A DNA stretch of 64,000 nucleotides from NCBI RefSeq assembly GCF_000718305.1, contig NZ_JOFQ01000007.1, positions 1 to 64,000 on the forward strand. Reading direction: 5' to 3'. This DNA comes from Streptomyces niger (lineage in GTDB: Bacteria; Actinomycetota; Actinomycetes; Streptomycetales; Streptomycetaceae). Below, in pieces: positions 51,425 to 61,125 of this stretch. A program made the translations under genes and the position numbers. Numbering within the stretch: position 1 is the first letter of the stretch; every line of letters begins with the position of its first letter. Under the pieces are notes generated by a model. That model was given only the letters and a program-made list of their open reading frames with translations, had not been told where the DNA came from and ran no database searches.

Positions 51425-53023
51425 ATGAGCTCACAGACCCCGGTAGCCGACCCGATACCGGACATTCCCGCACCGGAGCCGCGCAGGGGCCTGCGTGGTC
51501 ATCCCTGGCTGACCCTTTTCTCCGTCGCGATCGGCGTGATGATGGTCGCGCTCGACGGCACGATCGTCGCGATCGCCAACCCGGCCATCCAGCAGGACCT
51601 CGGCGCCTCGCTCGCCGACGTGCAGTGGATCACCAACGGGTACCTCCTCGCGCTGGCCGTCGCGCTGATCACGGCCGGCAAGCTCGGTGACCGCTTCGGC
51701 CACCGGCAGACGTTCCTCATCGGCGTGGTCGGCTTCGCCGCGGCCTCCGGGGCCATCGGGCTGTCCAGCGAGGTCTCGCTGGTCATCGTCTTCCGCGTCC
51801 TGCAGGGCCTCTTCGGCGCCCTGCTGATGCCCGCCGCGCTCGGCCTGCTGCGCGCCACCTTCCCGGCCGAGAAGCTCAACATGGCCATCGGCATCTGGGG
51901 CATGGTCATCGGCGCCTCCACCGCCGGCGGCCCGATCGTCGGCGGCCTGCTCGTCGAGCACGTCAACTGGCAGTCCGTCTTCTTCATCAACGTCCCCGTC
52001 GGCATCCTCGCCCTCGTCCTGGGCCTGGTGATCCTCAAGGACCACCGCGCGAAGAACGCCCCGCGCTCCTTCGACGTCCCCGGCATCGTGCTGCTGTCCG
52101 GCGCGATGTTCTGCCTGATCTGGGCGCTGATCAAGGCCGGCGAGTGGGGCTGGGGCGACGGGAGGACCTGGGCCTTCCTGATCGGCTCGATCGTGCTGTT
52201 CGCGCTCTTCGGCGTTCTGGAGAGCAAGGTCCGCGAGCCGCTGATCCCGCTGCGCATGTTCCGCTCCGTGCCGCTCACCGCCGGTACGGTCCTGATGGTG
52301 CTGATGGCCTTCGCCTTCATGGGCGGCCTGTTCTTCGTCACCTTCTACCTGCAGAACGTGCACGGGATGAGCCCCGTCGACAGCGGTCTGCACCTCCTGC
52401 CGCTCACCGGCATGATGATCGTCGCCTCGCCGGTCGCGGGCGCCATGATCACCAAGTTCGGCCCGCGCGTCCCGCTGGTCGGCGGCATGGTCTTCACCGC
52501 CGTCGCGATGTACGGCATGGCCACGCTCGACACCGGTACCGGCACCGGCGCCATGTCCCTCTGGTTCGCCCTCCTCGGCCTGGGCCTCGCGCCCGTCATG
52601 GTCGGCGCCACCGAGGTCATCGTCGGCAACGCGCCCATGGAGCTCTCCGGCGTCGCCGGCGGCCTCCAGCAGGCCGCGATGCAGGTCGGCGGCAGCCTCG
52701 GCACGGCCGTCCTGGGCGCCGTCATGGCCTCCCGGGTGAACAACGAGCTGCCCGACAACTGGAACGCGGCCCACCTGCCGCCCCTCCCGACCGCCCAGCT
52801 GGACAAGGCCGCCGACGCGGTCGCCGTCGGCATGGCGCCGGTCCCCAAGGGCACCCCGGCTCCCTTCGCCGAGAAGATCACCGCGGTCGCCCACGACACG
52901 TTCGTCTCCGGCATGGGCCTGGCCTTCACGGTCGCCTGCGGCGTCGCCGTCGTCGCGGCGGTGGTCGCGTTCCTGACCAAGCGCGGCGAGAACGAGGTCG
53001 AAGGCGGCGTCGGCCACATCTGA
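51425..53023 (+). CDS. MFS drug exporter, DHA2 (14-TMS, EmrB/QacA) family
   Basis: The 532-aa protein has 14 hydrophobic helices and the DHA2 signatures VALDGTIVAIANPAIQQDLGAS (motif D1) and GKLGDRFGHRQTFLIGVVGF (motif A). It also has the antiporter motif C in GIWGMVIGASTAGGPIVGGLL. It should expel hydrophobic drugs or natural products in exchange for protons. The -10 ends six bases before ATG and there is no ribosome site, so the mRNA is probably leaderless. A hairpin terminator follows at 53089. The substrate is unknown. Confidence 0.94.
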   Translation: MSSQTPVADPIPDIPAPEPRRGLRGHPWLTLFSVAIGVMMVALDGTIVAIANPAIQQDLGASLADVQWITNGYLLALAVALITAGKLGDRFGHRQTFLIGVVGFAAASGAIGLSSEVSLVIVFRVLQGLFGALLMPAALGLLRATFPAEKLNMAIGIWGMVIGASTAGGPIVGGLLVEHVNWQSVFFINVPVGILALVLGLVILKDHRAKNAPRSFDVPGIVLLSGAMFCLIWALIKAGEWGWGDGRTWAFLIGSIVLFALFGVLESKVREPLIPLRMFRSVPLTAGTVLMVLMAFAFMGGLFFVTFYLQNVHGMSPVDSGLHLLPLTGMMIVASPVAGAMITKFGPRVPLVGGMVFTAVAMYGMATLDTGTGTGAMSLWFALLGLGLAPVMVGATEVIVGNAPMELSGVAGGLQQAAMQVGGSLGTAVLGAVMASRVNNELPDNWNAAHLPPLPTAQLDKAADAVAVGMAPVPKGTPAPFAEKITAVAHDTFVSGMGLAFTVACGVAVVAAVVAFLTKRGENEVEGGVGHI

Positions 53024-53088
53024 CCCGCGGTGCGCGCCGGCAGCCGTACGCCCCGGCGCGCTGCGAAGCGCCGCCCCGCACCACCACC

Positions 53089-53124
53089 GGGCCCCGTTTT
53101 CCCCTATCAGGGGGGACGGGGCCC
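53089..53124 (+). terminator. Terminator after the MFS exporter
   Basis: GGGCCCCGT (53089-53097) pairs with ACGGGGCCC (53116-53124). The inner TTTCCCC/GGGGGGA arms pair partly, giving a long GC hairpin 66 bp past the stop. Confidence 0.75.
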
Positions 53125-53201
53125 GCGTGCGTTCGCCACGTACCGCCGGGGCCGCCAGCGTGTGCCCGACCGATCATCGGACGATCACCGGGGGACACCT
53201 C

Positions 53202-53558
53202 ATGCGTACGACCCTTCTCGCGGCCACGGCAGGCGCGGCCGTTCTCCTGACCTCGGCGGCAGCGGCGCACCCGGCGGCTGCCCCGTGCGCCGCCGGGCAG
53301 CTCTGCCTCTGGCCGGCAGCCGGATACGGCGGCCCGCGCACGACCCACGAGCTCTCCGACACCGACATCGAGAGCTGCGTGCCGCTGCCCGGCGGCCACC
53401 CCGCGCGTTCCTTCGTGAACCGCACCGGGCGGCCCGTCACCACGTACCAGAGCGCCGAGTGCGCCGAGACCGGCGAGTTCGACACCTATCCCGGCGGCGG
53501 CACCTACGTGCCGGACTCGCCGTACGAGGTGCGGGCGGTCAAGATCTGGGAGCGCTGA
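53202..53558 (+). CDS. Secreted peptidase-inhibitor I36-family protein
   Basis: The 118-aa protein has a signal peptide (LLAATAGAAVLLTSAAAAHPAAA). A small beta domain follows with CAAGQLCLWPAAGYGGPRTTHEL, SFVNRTGRPVTTYQSAECAETG and a closing VRAVKIWER, the pattern of I36 inhibitor/crystallin-like proteins in Streptomyces. Four Cys in the mature part can form two disulfides. The family includes the metalloprotease inhibitor SMPI, but many members are uncharacterised. GGGGA precedes ATG at 53202. Confidence 0.88.
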   Translation: MRTTLLAATAGAAVLLTSAAAAHPAAAPCAAGQLCLWPAAGYGGPRTTHELSDTDIESCVPLPGGHPARSFVNRTGRPVTTYQSAECAETGEFDTYPGGGTYVPDSPYEVRAVKIWER

Positions 53559-53587
53559 GCGGGGCCGGCGGCCCATGCCGGAAAGGG

Positions 53588-53620
53588 CGAGGGCCCGGCA
53601 GCACCGCTGCCGGGCCCTCG
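53588..53620. terminator. Bidirectional terminator between the I36 gene and aceE
   Basis: A perfect 15-bp stem (left arm CGAGGGCCCGGCAGC, 53588-53602) with loop ACC lies between converging genes, 26 bp from the aceE stop. Confidence 0.88.
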
Positions 53621-53645
53621 TCGCGGAAGAACCACCGCGGAGCGG

Positions 53646-56393
53646 TTACGCGTCGCCGCCCGCCTCGCCGGCCTCCGCCGCCGCGACGTCCAGCAGCTGG
53701 TACCGGTCGATGGCCTGCTTCAGCGCCGAGCGGTCGACCTTCCCCTCCTTGGCGAGCTCGGTGAGCACGCCGAGGACGATCGACTGCGCGTCGATGTGGA
53801 AGAAGCGGCGTGCCGCGCCACGGGTGTCGGCGAAGCCGAAGCCGTCCGCGCCGAGGGACTGGTACGTCCCCGGCACCCAGCGGGCGATCTGGTCCGGAAC
53901 CGAACGCATCCAGTCGGAGACGGCCACGAACGGGCCCTCGGAGCCGGACAGCTTCCGCGTCACGAACGGGACGCGCTGCTCCTCCTCGGGGTGCAGGAGG
54001 TTGTGCTCCTCCACGTCCACCGCCTCGCGCCGCAGCTCGTTCCAGGAGGTCGCGGACCAGACGTCCGCCTTGACGTTCCACTCCTCGGCGAGGATCTGCT
54101 GCGCCTCGATCGCCCACGGCACGGCCACGCCGGACGCCATGATCTGCGCCGGAATGGAGCCCGCCGTGGCCGGCCGGACCTTGTGGATGCCCTTGAGGAT
54201 GCCCTCGACGTCCACGTCCTCCGGCTCGGCCGGGTGCACGATCGGCTCGTTGTAGACGGTGAGGTAGTAGAAGACGTCCTCGCCCGGCCGGCCGTCCTCG
54301 GTCTCGCCGTACATCCGGCGCAGGCCGTCCCGCACGATGTGCGCGATCTCGTAGCCGTACGCGGGGTCGTACGCGACGCACGCCGGGTTGGTCGAGGCCA
54401 GCAGCTGGGAGTGGCCGTCGGCGTGCTGCAGACCCTCACCGGTCAGGGTCGTACGGCCGGCGGTCGCGCCCAGGACGAAACCGCGCGCCAGCTGGTCGGC
54501 CATCTGCCAGAACTGGTCACCGGTCCGCTGGAAACCGAACATCGAGTAGAAGACGTAGACCGGGATCAGCGGCTCGCCGTGCGTGGCGTAGGCCGAGCCC
54601 GCCGCGATCAGCGAGGCCGTGCAGCCCGCCTCCGTGATGCCGTCGTGCAGCATCTGGCCGGTCGGCGACTCCTTGTACGCCAGCAGCAGCTCGCGGTCGA
54701 CCGACTCGTAGATCTGGCCCAGCGGGTTGTAGATCTTCGAGGTCGGGAAGAACGCGTCCATGCCGAAGGTGCGGTACTCGTCCGGGGCGATCGGCACGAA
54801 GCGCTTGCCGATCTCCTTGTCCCGCATCAGGTCCTTGAGCACGCGGACGAACGCCATGGTCGTGGCGATCTTCTGCTGGCCCGAGCCCTTCTTGGCGGTC
54901 GCGTACGCCTTGTCGCCCGGCAGCTCCAGCGGCTTGGCGCGCACGACACGGGTGGGCACGTAGCCGCCGCACTCCTTGCGGCGGTCGTGCATGTACTGGA
55001 TCTCTTCGGAGTCCCGGCCCGGGTGGTAGTACGGCGGGTTGCCGTCCTCCAGGTCCTTGTCCGGGATCGGCAGGCGCAGCCGGTCGCGGAACATCTTCAG
55101 GTCGTCGACCGTCAGCTTCTTCATCTGGTGGGTCGCGTTGCGGCCCTCGAAGTTCGGGCCGAGCGTCCAGCCCTTGACGGTCTGCGCGAGGATCACGGTC
55201 GGCTGGCCCTTGTGCGCCTTGGCCGCCGCGTACGCCGCGTAGATCTTCTTGTGGTCGTGACCGCCGCGGCCCAGGTGCAGGATCTGGTCGTCGGTCATGT
55301 TCTCGACCATGGCGCGCAGCCGGTGGTCGCTGCCGAAGAAGTGGTCGCGGATGTACGCGCCGGTCTCGGTGGCGTACGTCTGGAACTGGCCGTCCGGCGT
55401 GGTGTTCAGCTTGTTGACCAGCACGCCGTCGCGGTCCTGCGCGAGCAGCGGGTCCCAGGAGCGGTCCCAGACCAGCTTGATCACGTTCCAGCCGGCGCCG
55501 CGGAACTGCGACTCCAGCTCCTGCATGATCTTGCCGTTGCCGCGGACCGGGCCGTCCAGGCGCTGCAGGTTGCAGTTGACGACGAAGGTGAGGTTGTCCA
55601 GGCCCTCGCGCGCGGCGATGGACAGCTGGCCGAGCGACTCCGGCTCGTCCATCTCGCCGTCGCCGAGGAACGCCCAGACGTGACTGTCGGAGGTGTCGGC
55701 GATGCCGCGCGCCTCCATGTAGCGGTTCATCCGCGCCTGGTAGATCGCGCCGAGCGGACCGAGGCCCATCGAGACGGTCGGGAACTCCCAGAAGTCCGGC
55801 ATCAGCCGGGGGTGCGGGTAGCTGGACAGGCCGTTCGGGGCCTTGGACTTCTCCTGGCGGAACGCGTCCAGCTGGTCGGCGGAGAGCCGGTCCAGCAGGT
55901 AGGCGCGGGCGTAGACGCCGGGCGAGGCGTGGCCCTGGAAGAAGATCTGGTCGCCGCCCCGGCCGTCGTCCTTGCCCCGGAAGAAGTGGTTGAAGCCCAC
56001 GTCGTACAGGGAGGCGGAGGAGGCGAAGGTGGCGATGTGGCCGCCGACGCCGATACCGGGGCGCTGGGCGCGCGAGACCATGACGGCCGCGTTCCACCGG
56101 GTCGCGTTCAGGACCTTGCGCTCGATTTCCTCGTTGCCGGGGAAGAACGGCTCGTCCTTGGTGGCGATGGTGTTGACGTAGTCCGTGCTGCGCATCTCGG
56201 GCACGGCCACGCGCTTCTCGCGGGCCCGCTCGATGAGGCGGAGCATGAGGTAGCGGGCACGTTCCCGGCCTCGCTCATCGACGGCTGCGTCGAGCGAGTC
56301 GAGCCATTCCTGGGTCTCTTCAGGATCGAAGTCCGGGACCTGGCTGGGAAGGCCGCCAATGATGATCGGGTTGCGATCGGATCCGGAAGCCAC
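53646..56393 (-). CDS. aceE: Pyruvate dehydrogenase E1 component, homodimeric type
   Basis: The 915-aa enzyme has the ThDP motif [14 protein letters not shown] from Gly244 to NCN at 273-275, and the family blocks [46 protein letters not shown] and [18 protein letters not shown]. It decarboxylates pyruvate and transfers acetyl to the lipoyl E2, feeding acetyl-CoA into the TCA cycle and the nearby fatty acid genes. GTG at 56393 follows GAAGGAA. A palindrome lies in its leader. Streptomyces often carry more than one aceE; this one matches the one I recall beside DUF3052. Confidence 0.96.
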   Translation of the reverse strand: MASGSDRNPIIIGGLPSQVPDFDPEETQEWLDSLDAAVDERGRERARYLMLRLIERAREKRVAVPEMRSTDYVNTIATKDEPFFPGNEEIERKVLNATRWNAAVMVSRAQRPGIGVGGHIATFASSASLYDVGFNHFFRGKDDGRGGDQIFFQGHASPGVYARAYLLDRLSADQLDAFRQEKSKAPNGLSSYPHPRLMPDFWEFPTVSMGLGPLGAIYQARMNRYMEARGIADTSDSHVWAFLGDGEMDEPESLGQLSIAAREGLDNLTFVVNCNLQRLDGPVRGNGKIMQELESQFRGAGWNVIKLVWDRSWDPLLAQDRDGVLVNKLNTTPDGQFQTYATETGAYIRDHFFGSDHRLRAMVENMTDDQILHLGRGGHDHKKIYAAYAAAKAHKGQPTVILAQTVKGWTLGPNFEGRNATHQMKKLTVDDLKMFRDRLRLPIPDKDLEDGNPPYYHPGRDSEEIQYMHDRRKECGGYVPTRVVRAKPLELPGDKAYATAKKGSGQQKIATTMAFVRVLKDLMRDKEIGKRFVPIAPDEYRTFGMDAFFPTSKIYNPLGQIYESVDRELLLAYKESPTGQMLHDGITEAGCTASLIAAGSAYATHGEPLIPVYVFYSMFGFQRTGDQFWQMADQLARGFVLGATAGRTTLTGEGLQHADGHSQLLASTNPACVAYDPAYGYEIAHIVRDGLRRMYGETEDGRPGEDVFYYLTVYNEPIVHPAEPEDVDVEGILKGIHKVRPATAGSIPAQIMASGVAVPWAIEAQQILAEEWNVKADVWSATSWNELRREAVDVEEHNLLHPEEEQRVPFVTRKLSGSEGPFVAVSDWMRSVPDQIARWVPGTYQSLGADGFGFADTRGAARRFFHIDAQSIVLGVLTELAKEGKVDRSALKQAIDRYQLLDVAAAEAGEAGGDA

Positions 56394-56431
56394 GCTGTTC
56401 CTTCGCTGTTCTGGTCGTGTCGTGCTCTGCC

Positions 56432-56463
56432 CATTCGTGCGGCGTATGTGCGGCACACGAATG
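56432..56463 (-). promoter_or_regulatory. Inverted repeat in the aceE leader
   Basis: CATTCGTG (56432-56439) and CACGAATG (56456-56463) form perfect 8-bp arms 39 bp upstream of the aceE start, with GTGCGGC repeated twice between them. It may be an operator or a leader hairpin. Confidence 0.45.
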
Positions 56464-56930
56464 TCGAGCCCGAGGTCAGATTTCTGTCTCTGCTGGTGTC
56501 GCGCCGTCTTCCATCGTGTACCGAGGCACGCGGATACGTCATCTCTACCTGCTGGTAACCGCCCCTTGGGAGACGCCGTCGGCGGGCGCGCTCCAGGGAA
56601 GACCAAATCGCCACCATACGCCCTTGTCACGCACCCGCGACGGCCGGCCGTACGGATGGCGAACGACCGTCCGGCGCCGTCCCGCACCCGCCGCCCGAGC
56701 CGGTCGCGCGCGAGTACCCCACGGAGTCGGCGCGACGCTGTGGCGTGAATCACCGTACGGCGGGGTAGGAGGGGTCGCAGTTGCGGCGAGACGGCCGTAT
56801 CCGTCACCGTTTTGGCGGTCTGGACGGCTGGGTACTTGCGCGATTCGCCCCGCCCGTGTGGACTACGCCCAATGCCCCGCGCACGCGCGAGGTGTAAGGC
56901 CTATTCACAAGACATGACAGGAGGCAATCC
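56464..56930. other. Intergenic region between divergent aceE and the DUF3052 gene
   Basis: Together with the aceE leader it forms a 537-bp gap. It must hold promoters for both genes, but no frame looks coding and I cannot assign a confident -35/-10 pair. AGGAGG at 56920-56925 is the ribosome site of the DUF3052 gene. Confidence 0.5.
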
Positions 56931-57371
56931 GTGAGCGCGACCGCGGACCACGCGGAGGAGCGGACCAACCCGGCGATCAAGCTGGGGTTCGAGCCCGGAC
57001 AGGTGGTCCAGGAGATCGGCTACGACGATGACGTCGAGCAGGAGCTCCGTGAAGGCATCGAGGCCGTGATCGGACAGGAGCTCGTCGACGAGGACTATGA
57101 CGATGTGGCCGACGCCGTCGTCCTGTGGTTCCGGGAAGACGACGGCGACCTCACGGACGCGCTGGTCGACGCCATCGGTCTGATCGAGGACGGCGGCGCC
57201 GTATGGCTGCTGACGCCGAAGACCGGACGCGACGGCTACGTCGAGCCGAGCGACATCAATGAGGCCGCGCAGACTGCGGGTCTGTCCCAGACGAAGAGCA
57301 TCAACGCGGGCAAGGACTGGAGCGGCAGCCGGCTGGTGACGCCGAAGGCCGCCAAGTCCGGCAAGCGCTGA
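56931..57371 (+). CDS. DUF3052 family protein
   Basis: The 146-aa acidic protein is a DUF3052 member along its length (AIKLGFEPGQVVQEIGYDDDVEQELREGIE; DEDYDDVADAVVLWFREDDGDLTDALVDAI; GAVWLLTPKTGRDGYVEPSDINEAAQTAGL). It has no membrane segment. The fold is probably related to small Rossmann-like domains, and its function is unknown. GTG at 56931 has a strong AGGAGG. It lies divergent from aceE; this neighbourhood is conserved in Streptomyces as far as I recall. Confidence 0.92.
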   Translation: MSATADHAEERTNPAIKLGFEPGQVVQEIGYDDDVEQELREGIEAVIGQELVDEDYDDVADAVVLWFREDDGDLTDALVDAIGLIEDGGAVWLLTPKTGRDGYVEPSDINEAAQTAGLSQTKSINAGKDWSGSRLVTPKAAKSGKR

Positions 57372-57391
57372 GCCGTCACGCCGGCACGTCC

Positions 57392-57456
57392 CGAGCCCCC
57401 TTCCGCCCCCTTCCCCCGCCTCCGTGCCCGGGGAAGGGCTGCCGGGAGGGGGCTCG
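57392..57456 (+). terminator. Nested hairpin terminator after DUF3052
   Basis: Outer arms CGAGCCCCCT (57392-57401) and AGGGGGCTCG (57447-57456) enclose inner arms CCCTTCCCC (57408-57416) and GGGGAAGGG (57430-57438). Confidence 0.75.
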
Positions 57457-57531
57457 ACGCGTATCGGCGCCGATGGCGACCCGTAGGGTTGGTGGGTACC
57501 TGTTCAGTATCTGCGAAGGGAAACAGAACCC

Positions 57532-57990
57532 ATGGCGATCGAGGTCGGCGCGAAGGCTCCGGAGTTCGAGCTGAAGAACCAGCACGGGGAGACCGTCAAG
57601 CTCTCCGACTTCCGCGGCGAGAAGAACGTCGTGCTGCTCTTCTACCCCTTCGCTTTCACCGGCGTGTGCACCGGCGAGCTGTGCGCCCTGCGCGACGAGC
57701 TGCCGAAGTTCGTCAACGACGACGTGCAGCTGCTCGCCGTTTCGAACGACTCGCCGTTCTCGCTGCGGGTCTTCGCCGAGCAGGAGGGGCTGGAGTACCC
57801 GCTGCTCTCGGACTTCTGGCCGCACGGCGAGGCCTCCCGCGCCTACGGCGTCTTCGACGAGGAGAAGGGCTGCGCGGTGCGCGGCACCTTCATCATCGAC
57901 AAGGAGGGCGTGGTCCGCTGGACGGTCGTCAACGGCCTGCCCGACGCCCGCGACCTGAACGAGTACGCCAAGGCGCTCGAGACCCTCTGA
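57532..57990 (+). CDS. Peroxiredoxin, AhpE/Bcp type
   Basis: The 152-aa thioredoxin-fold enzyme has the peroxidatic Cys46 in [15 protein letters not shown] (PxxxTxxC) and Arg in [18 protein letters not shown] C-terminal strands. Cys51 lies five residues after it, as in AhpE-like one-Cys or atypical two-Cys enzymes. It reduces hydrogen peroxide and organic peroxides, probably recycled by mycothiol/mycoredoxin or thioredoxin. GAAGGGAAAC precedes ATG at 57532. Confidence 0.93.
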   Translation: MAIEVGAKAPEFELKNQHGETVKLSDFRGEKNVVLLFYPFAFTGVCTGELCALRDELPKFVNDDVQLLAVSNDSPFSLRVFAEQEGLEYPLLSDFWPHGEASRAYGVFDEEKGCAVRGTFIIDKEGVVRWTVVNGLPDARDLNEYAKALETL

Positions 57991-58121
57991 GGAAACTCCC
58001 GGCACCCCGCCGCGGCAACAGCAGGTAATCGGTGGGAACCGGTCACTAGGATCAAATCGTTGTTCTGATGCCATGCACGACGGGGGCGCTATACGTACCC
58101 CTCGATTCTTTGGGAGGACTC

Positions 58122-58697
58122 GTGGGAGTCAGCCTCAGCAAGGGCGGCAACGTCTCGCTGACGAAGGAAGCCCCCAATCTGACCGCGGTCGTCGTCGGTC
58201 TGGGCTGGGACGCGCGTACCACCACCGGTACCGACTTCGACCTGGACGCCAGCGCCCTGCTGACCAACGACCAGGGCAAGGTCGGGAACGACCAGAACTT
58301 CGTGTTCTTCAACAACCTGAAGAGCCCGGACGGCTCGGTCGAGCACACCGGCGACAACATCACCGGCGAGGGCGAGGGCGACGACGAGCAGATCAAGGTG
58401 AACCTGGCCGCCGTGCCGGCCGACGTCGCCAAGATCGTGTTCCCGGTGTCGATCTACGACGCCGAGACCCGCCAGCAGAGCTTCGGCCAGGTCCGCAACG
58501 CGTTCATCCGCGTGGTGAACCAGGCCGACGGCAACGAGCTGGCCCGCTACGACCTCAGCGAGGACGCCTCGACGGAGACCGCCATGGTCTTCGGCGAGCT
58601 GTACCGCAACGGCGCGGAGTGGAAGTTCCGGGCCATCGGCCAGGGCTACGCCTCGGGCCTGCGCGGCATCGCGCAGGACTTCGGCGTGAACGTCTGA
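58122..58697 (+). CDS. terD: TerD-family stress protein
   Basis: The 191-aa protein is a full Ter[32 protein letters not shown], then the calcium-binding acidic parts FDLDASALL and [10 protein letters not shown], and the end [17 protein letters not shown]. TerD proteins bind calcium and act at the inner face of the membrane in the Ter stress/tellurite system. GGGAGGA precedes GTG at 58122. It is followed by a hairpin and a close paralogue, so the locus has duplicated. Confidence 0.95.
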   Translation: MGVSLSKGGNVSLTKEAPNLTAVVVGLGWDARTTTGTDFDLDASALLTNDQGKVGNDQNFVFFNNLKSPDGSVEHTGDNITGEGEGDDEQIKVNLAAVPADVAKIVFPVSIYDAETRQQSFGQVRNAFIRVVNQADGNELARYDLSEDASTETAMVFGELYRNGAEWKFRAIGQGYASGLRGIAQDFGVNV

Positions 58698-58715
58698 CCG
58701 AGGACGCACACCCGG

Positions 58716-58756
58716 CCCGGCGCCGTACGCCCCCTCAAGGGGAGTGCGGCGCCGGG
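58716..58756 (+). terminator. Hairpin between the two terD genes
   Basis: CCCGGCGCCGTACGCCCC and GGGGAGTGCGGCGCCGGG pair over 18 positions with one wobble and one mismatch around loop TCAA. It may terminate or attenuate between the tandem terD genes. Confidence 0.75.
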
Positions 58757-58804
58757 CGCGCTTGAGAGCAGAGCTGAACCGACACCGGGGAGGAAGCGAA
58801 GAAC

Positions 58805-59380
58805 ATGGGCGTCACACTCGCCAAGGGGGGCAATGTCTCCCTCTCGAAGGCCGCACCCAATCTCACGCAGGTCATGGTCGGCCTGGGCTGGGACGCGCGC
58901 TCCACGACCGGCGCGCCGTTCGACCTGGACGCCAGCGCGCTGCTGTGCAGCAGCGGCCGGGTGCTCGGGGACGAGTACTTCGTCTTCTACAACAACCTCA
59001 AGAGCCCGGACGGCTCCGTCGAGCACACGGGCGACAACCTCACCGGTGAGGGCGAGGGCGACGACGAATCGATTCTGGTGGACCTGAGCAAGGTGCCGGC
59101 CCAGGTCGAGAAGATCGTCTTCCCGGTCTCGATCCATGACGCCGATGCGCGCGGCCAGAGCTTCGGCCAGGTCAGCAACGCGTTCATCCGCGTGGTGAAC
59201 CAGGCCGACGGCAGCGAGTTGGCCCGCTACGACCTCAGCGAGGACGCCTCCACGGAGACGGCGATGATCTTCGGGGAGGTCTACCGCTACGGCGGCGAGT
59301 GGAAGTTCCGGGCCGTGGGCCAGGGGTACGCGTCGGGTCTGCGGGGCATCGCTCTAGACTTCGGGGTCAACGTTTCGTAA
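58805..59380 (+). CDS. terD: TerD-family stress protein, second copy
   Basis: The 191-aa paralogue is very similar to the preceding TerD ([59 protein letters not shown]). GGGGAGGAAG precedes ATG at 58805. Both copies keep the acidic calcium sites. A copy of the last 26 bp of the gene recurs at 59756-59781, just upstream of terC. Confidence 0.95.
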   Translation: MGVTLAKGGNVSLSKAAPNLTQVMVGLGWDARSTTGAPFDLDASALLCSSGRVLGDEYFVFYNNLKSPDGSVEHTGDNLTGEGEGDDESILVDLSKVPAQVEKIVFPVSIHDADARGQSFGQVSNAFIRVVNQADGSELARYDLSEDASTETAMIFGEVYRYGGEWKFRAVGQGYASGLRGIALDFGVNVS

Positions 59381-59422
59381 GGGTCGCGACACGCAGCGTG
59401 GCCCCCGGTCGGGACAAGGGAA

Positions 59423-59458
59423 AGCCACCTGCTGCGCCTGGAAACGAGGCAGGTGGCT
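59423..59458 (+). terminator. Hairpin after the second terD
   Basis: AGCCACCTGC (59423-59432) and GCAGGTGGCT (59449-59458) form a 10-bp stem with a 16-base loop, 43 bp past the stop. Confidence 0.6.
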
Positions 59459-59499
59459 CTCCGGAAGCTCGCCGCCCCAGGGACGGGAGTCCGTTCATT

Positions 59500-59682
59500 A
59501 TGCCCAGGAACCCGAAGCAGCCGCCTCAACGCCCCGCTTCCGCCAGTCGTGCGCTCATGTACTGCGCCGCGCTGACCGCCGGTGTCGTCCTCGTCGTCGC
59601 GGGGAAGGCCACTCCTGCCGAGGCGTCAGGCTACATCTCACCCTTCTTGGTCGTTTTTGAGGGGGTGAAGGTGCGGAACTGA
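59500..59682 (+). CDS. Possible small membrane protein
   Basis: This 60-aa frame has a basic Pro-rich head (PRNPKQPPQRPASASR), one hydrophobic helix (ALMYCAALTAGVVLVVAGKA) and a tail ending SPFLVVFEGVKVRN. GGGAG lies upstream at suitable distance. I do not recognise a family. It sits between the terD copy and terC, inside a segment bounded by a 26-bp near-perfect direct repeat. It could be a genuine small Ter-locus protein or chance coding. Confidence 0.45.
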   Translation: MPRNPKQPPQRPASASRALMYCAALTAGVVLVVAGKATPAEASGYISPFLVVFEGVKVRN

Positions 59683-59755
59683 CCCGACGGGGTACCGGGC
59701 CTGCGGTTCTCCGGTCGGGCGGGGGCCGCCCCCTCCGGTCGGAGGCCCGGCGCCG

Positions 59756-59781
59756 TAGAATCCGGGGTCAACGTTTCGTAA
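59756..59781 (+). repeat. Duplicate of the terD 3' end upstream of terC
   Basis: TAGAATCCGGGGTCAACG... here matches the end of the second terD (59355-59380) in 24 of 26 positions, including the stop-codon context CGTTTCGTAA. The changed bases create a consensus -10, TAGAAT (59756-59761), which may serve terC. Confidence 0.8.
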
Positions 59782-59835
59782 AGCGCCGTCCACCCGTGCG
59801 CGGGGGACCCCACACAACGAGGGAATGGGTAGGAA

Positions 59836-60966
59836 GTGCTCCTGAAAACCTTTGGCTGGTCTTTCGCCGTCACGGTGGTGGGCCTGGCCTTGGCCGGTGT
59901 CCTCTGGGGGTGGCAGGGGCTCGCGATCGTCGGGATCCTCTCGATCCTGGAGATCTCACTCTCGTTCGACAACGCGGTCATCAACGCCGGCATCCTGCGG
60001 AAGATGAATGCCTTCTGGCAGAAGATCTTCCTGACCGTCGGCATCCTGATCGCCGTCTTCGGCATGCGCCTCGTCTTCCCGGTCGTCATCGTGGCCATCA
60101 CGGCCAAGATGGGACCCATCGAGGCCGTCAACCTCGCCATCAACGACAAGCCGCAGTACGAACACCTCGTCACGGGCGCCCACCCGGCCATCGCGGCCTT
60201 CGGTGGCATGTTCCTGCTCATGATCTTCCTCGACTTCATCTTCGAGGAGCGGGACTACAAGTGGCTGGCCTGGCTGGAGAGGCCGCTGGGCAAGCTGGGC
60301 AAGCTCGACACCCTCTCGGTGATCATCGCGCTGGTCGTCCTGCTCGTCACGGCCATGACCGTGGCCACCGACGTGGCGCACGGCGGCGGTGACAAGAGCG
60401 CCACCGTCCTCCTCTCCGGCGTCGCCGGCCTGATCACGTACCTCGTCGTCGGCGGCATCTCCGGCTACTTCGAGGACAAACTGGAGGACGCTGACGACGC
60501 GGAGGACGGCGCGGAGAGCGCGCCGGCCAAGAAGAACGGCACCGGCGCGGCCGTCGGGCTGGCGGGCAAGGCCGCGTTCTTCATGTTCCTCTACCTGGAG
60601 GTCATCGACGCGTCCTTCTCCTTCGACGGCGTCATCGGTGCCTTCGCCGTCACCAACGACATCTTCGAGATGGCGCTGGGTCTGGGCATCGGCGCCATGT
60701 ACATCCGGTCGCTGACCGTCTTCCTCGTCCGCAAGGGCACCCTGGACGACTACGTCTACCTGGAGCACGGCGCGCACTACGCGATCGGCGCCCTGGCCGT
60801 GATCCTGCTCATCACCATCAAGTACGAGATCCACGAGGTCATCACGGGCCTGATCGGCGTCGTCCTGATCGCGCTGTCCTTCTTCTCCTCGGTGCGCAAG
60901 AATCGCCTGGAGGGCAAGCCGGGCGCGGGAACGGCGTCGAAATCCGAGGTCAGCTCGGGAGTGTGA
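59836..60966 (+). CDS. terC: TerC/DUF475-family integral membrane protein
   Basis: The 376-aa protein has about nine helices. It contains the two acidic membrane motifs of the TerC superfamily, ILEISLSFDNAVINAGIL near residue 38-55 and LEVIDASFSFDGVIGAFAVTNDI near 253-275. Together they form a metal-ion path. A charged insert (DADDAEDGAESAPAKKNG) splits the halves. TerC proteins work with TerD in membrane metal-sensing or manganese-linked stress complexes. GTG at 59836 follows GGGTAGGAA. Confidence 0.93.
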   Translation: MLLKTFGWSFAVTVVGLALAGVLWGWQGLAIVGILSILEISLSFDNAVINAGILRKMNAFWQKIFLTVGILIAVFGMRLVFPVVIVAITAKMGPIEAVNLAINDKPQYEHLVTGAHPAIAAFGGMFLLMIFLDFIFEERDYKWLAWLERPLGKLGKLDTLSVIIALVVLLVTAMTVATDVAHGGGDKSATVLLSGVAGLITYLVVGGISGYFEDKLEDADDAEDGAESAPAKKNGTGAAVGLAGKAAFFMFLYLEVIDASFSFDGVIGAFAVTNDIFEMALGLGIGAMYIRSLTVFLVRKGTLDDYVYLEHGAHYAIGALAVILLITIKYEIHEVITGLIGVVLIALSFFSSVRKNRLEGKPGAGTASKSEVSSGV

Positions 60967-61125
60967 CACGCGACCGCGTGTGACCGGCGTCCGAATGAGG
61001 AACGCTTCTCTGCGGGGCGGCCACGAGAGCCGGGCCCGGGGGCACCGCCTCCGGCCCCACCGGCTCCTCGGGGCCGCCCCGCGGCAGTTGGAGGCGAGGG
61101 ACCCGTAGGCAAGGGGTGGGGCGAA

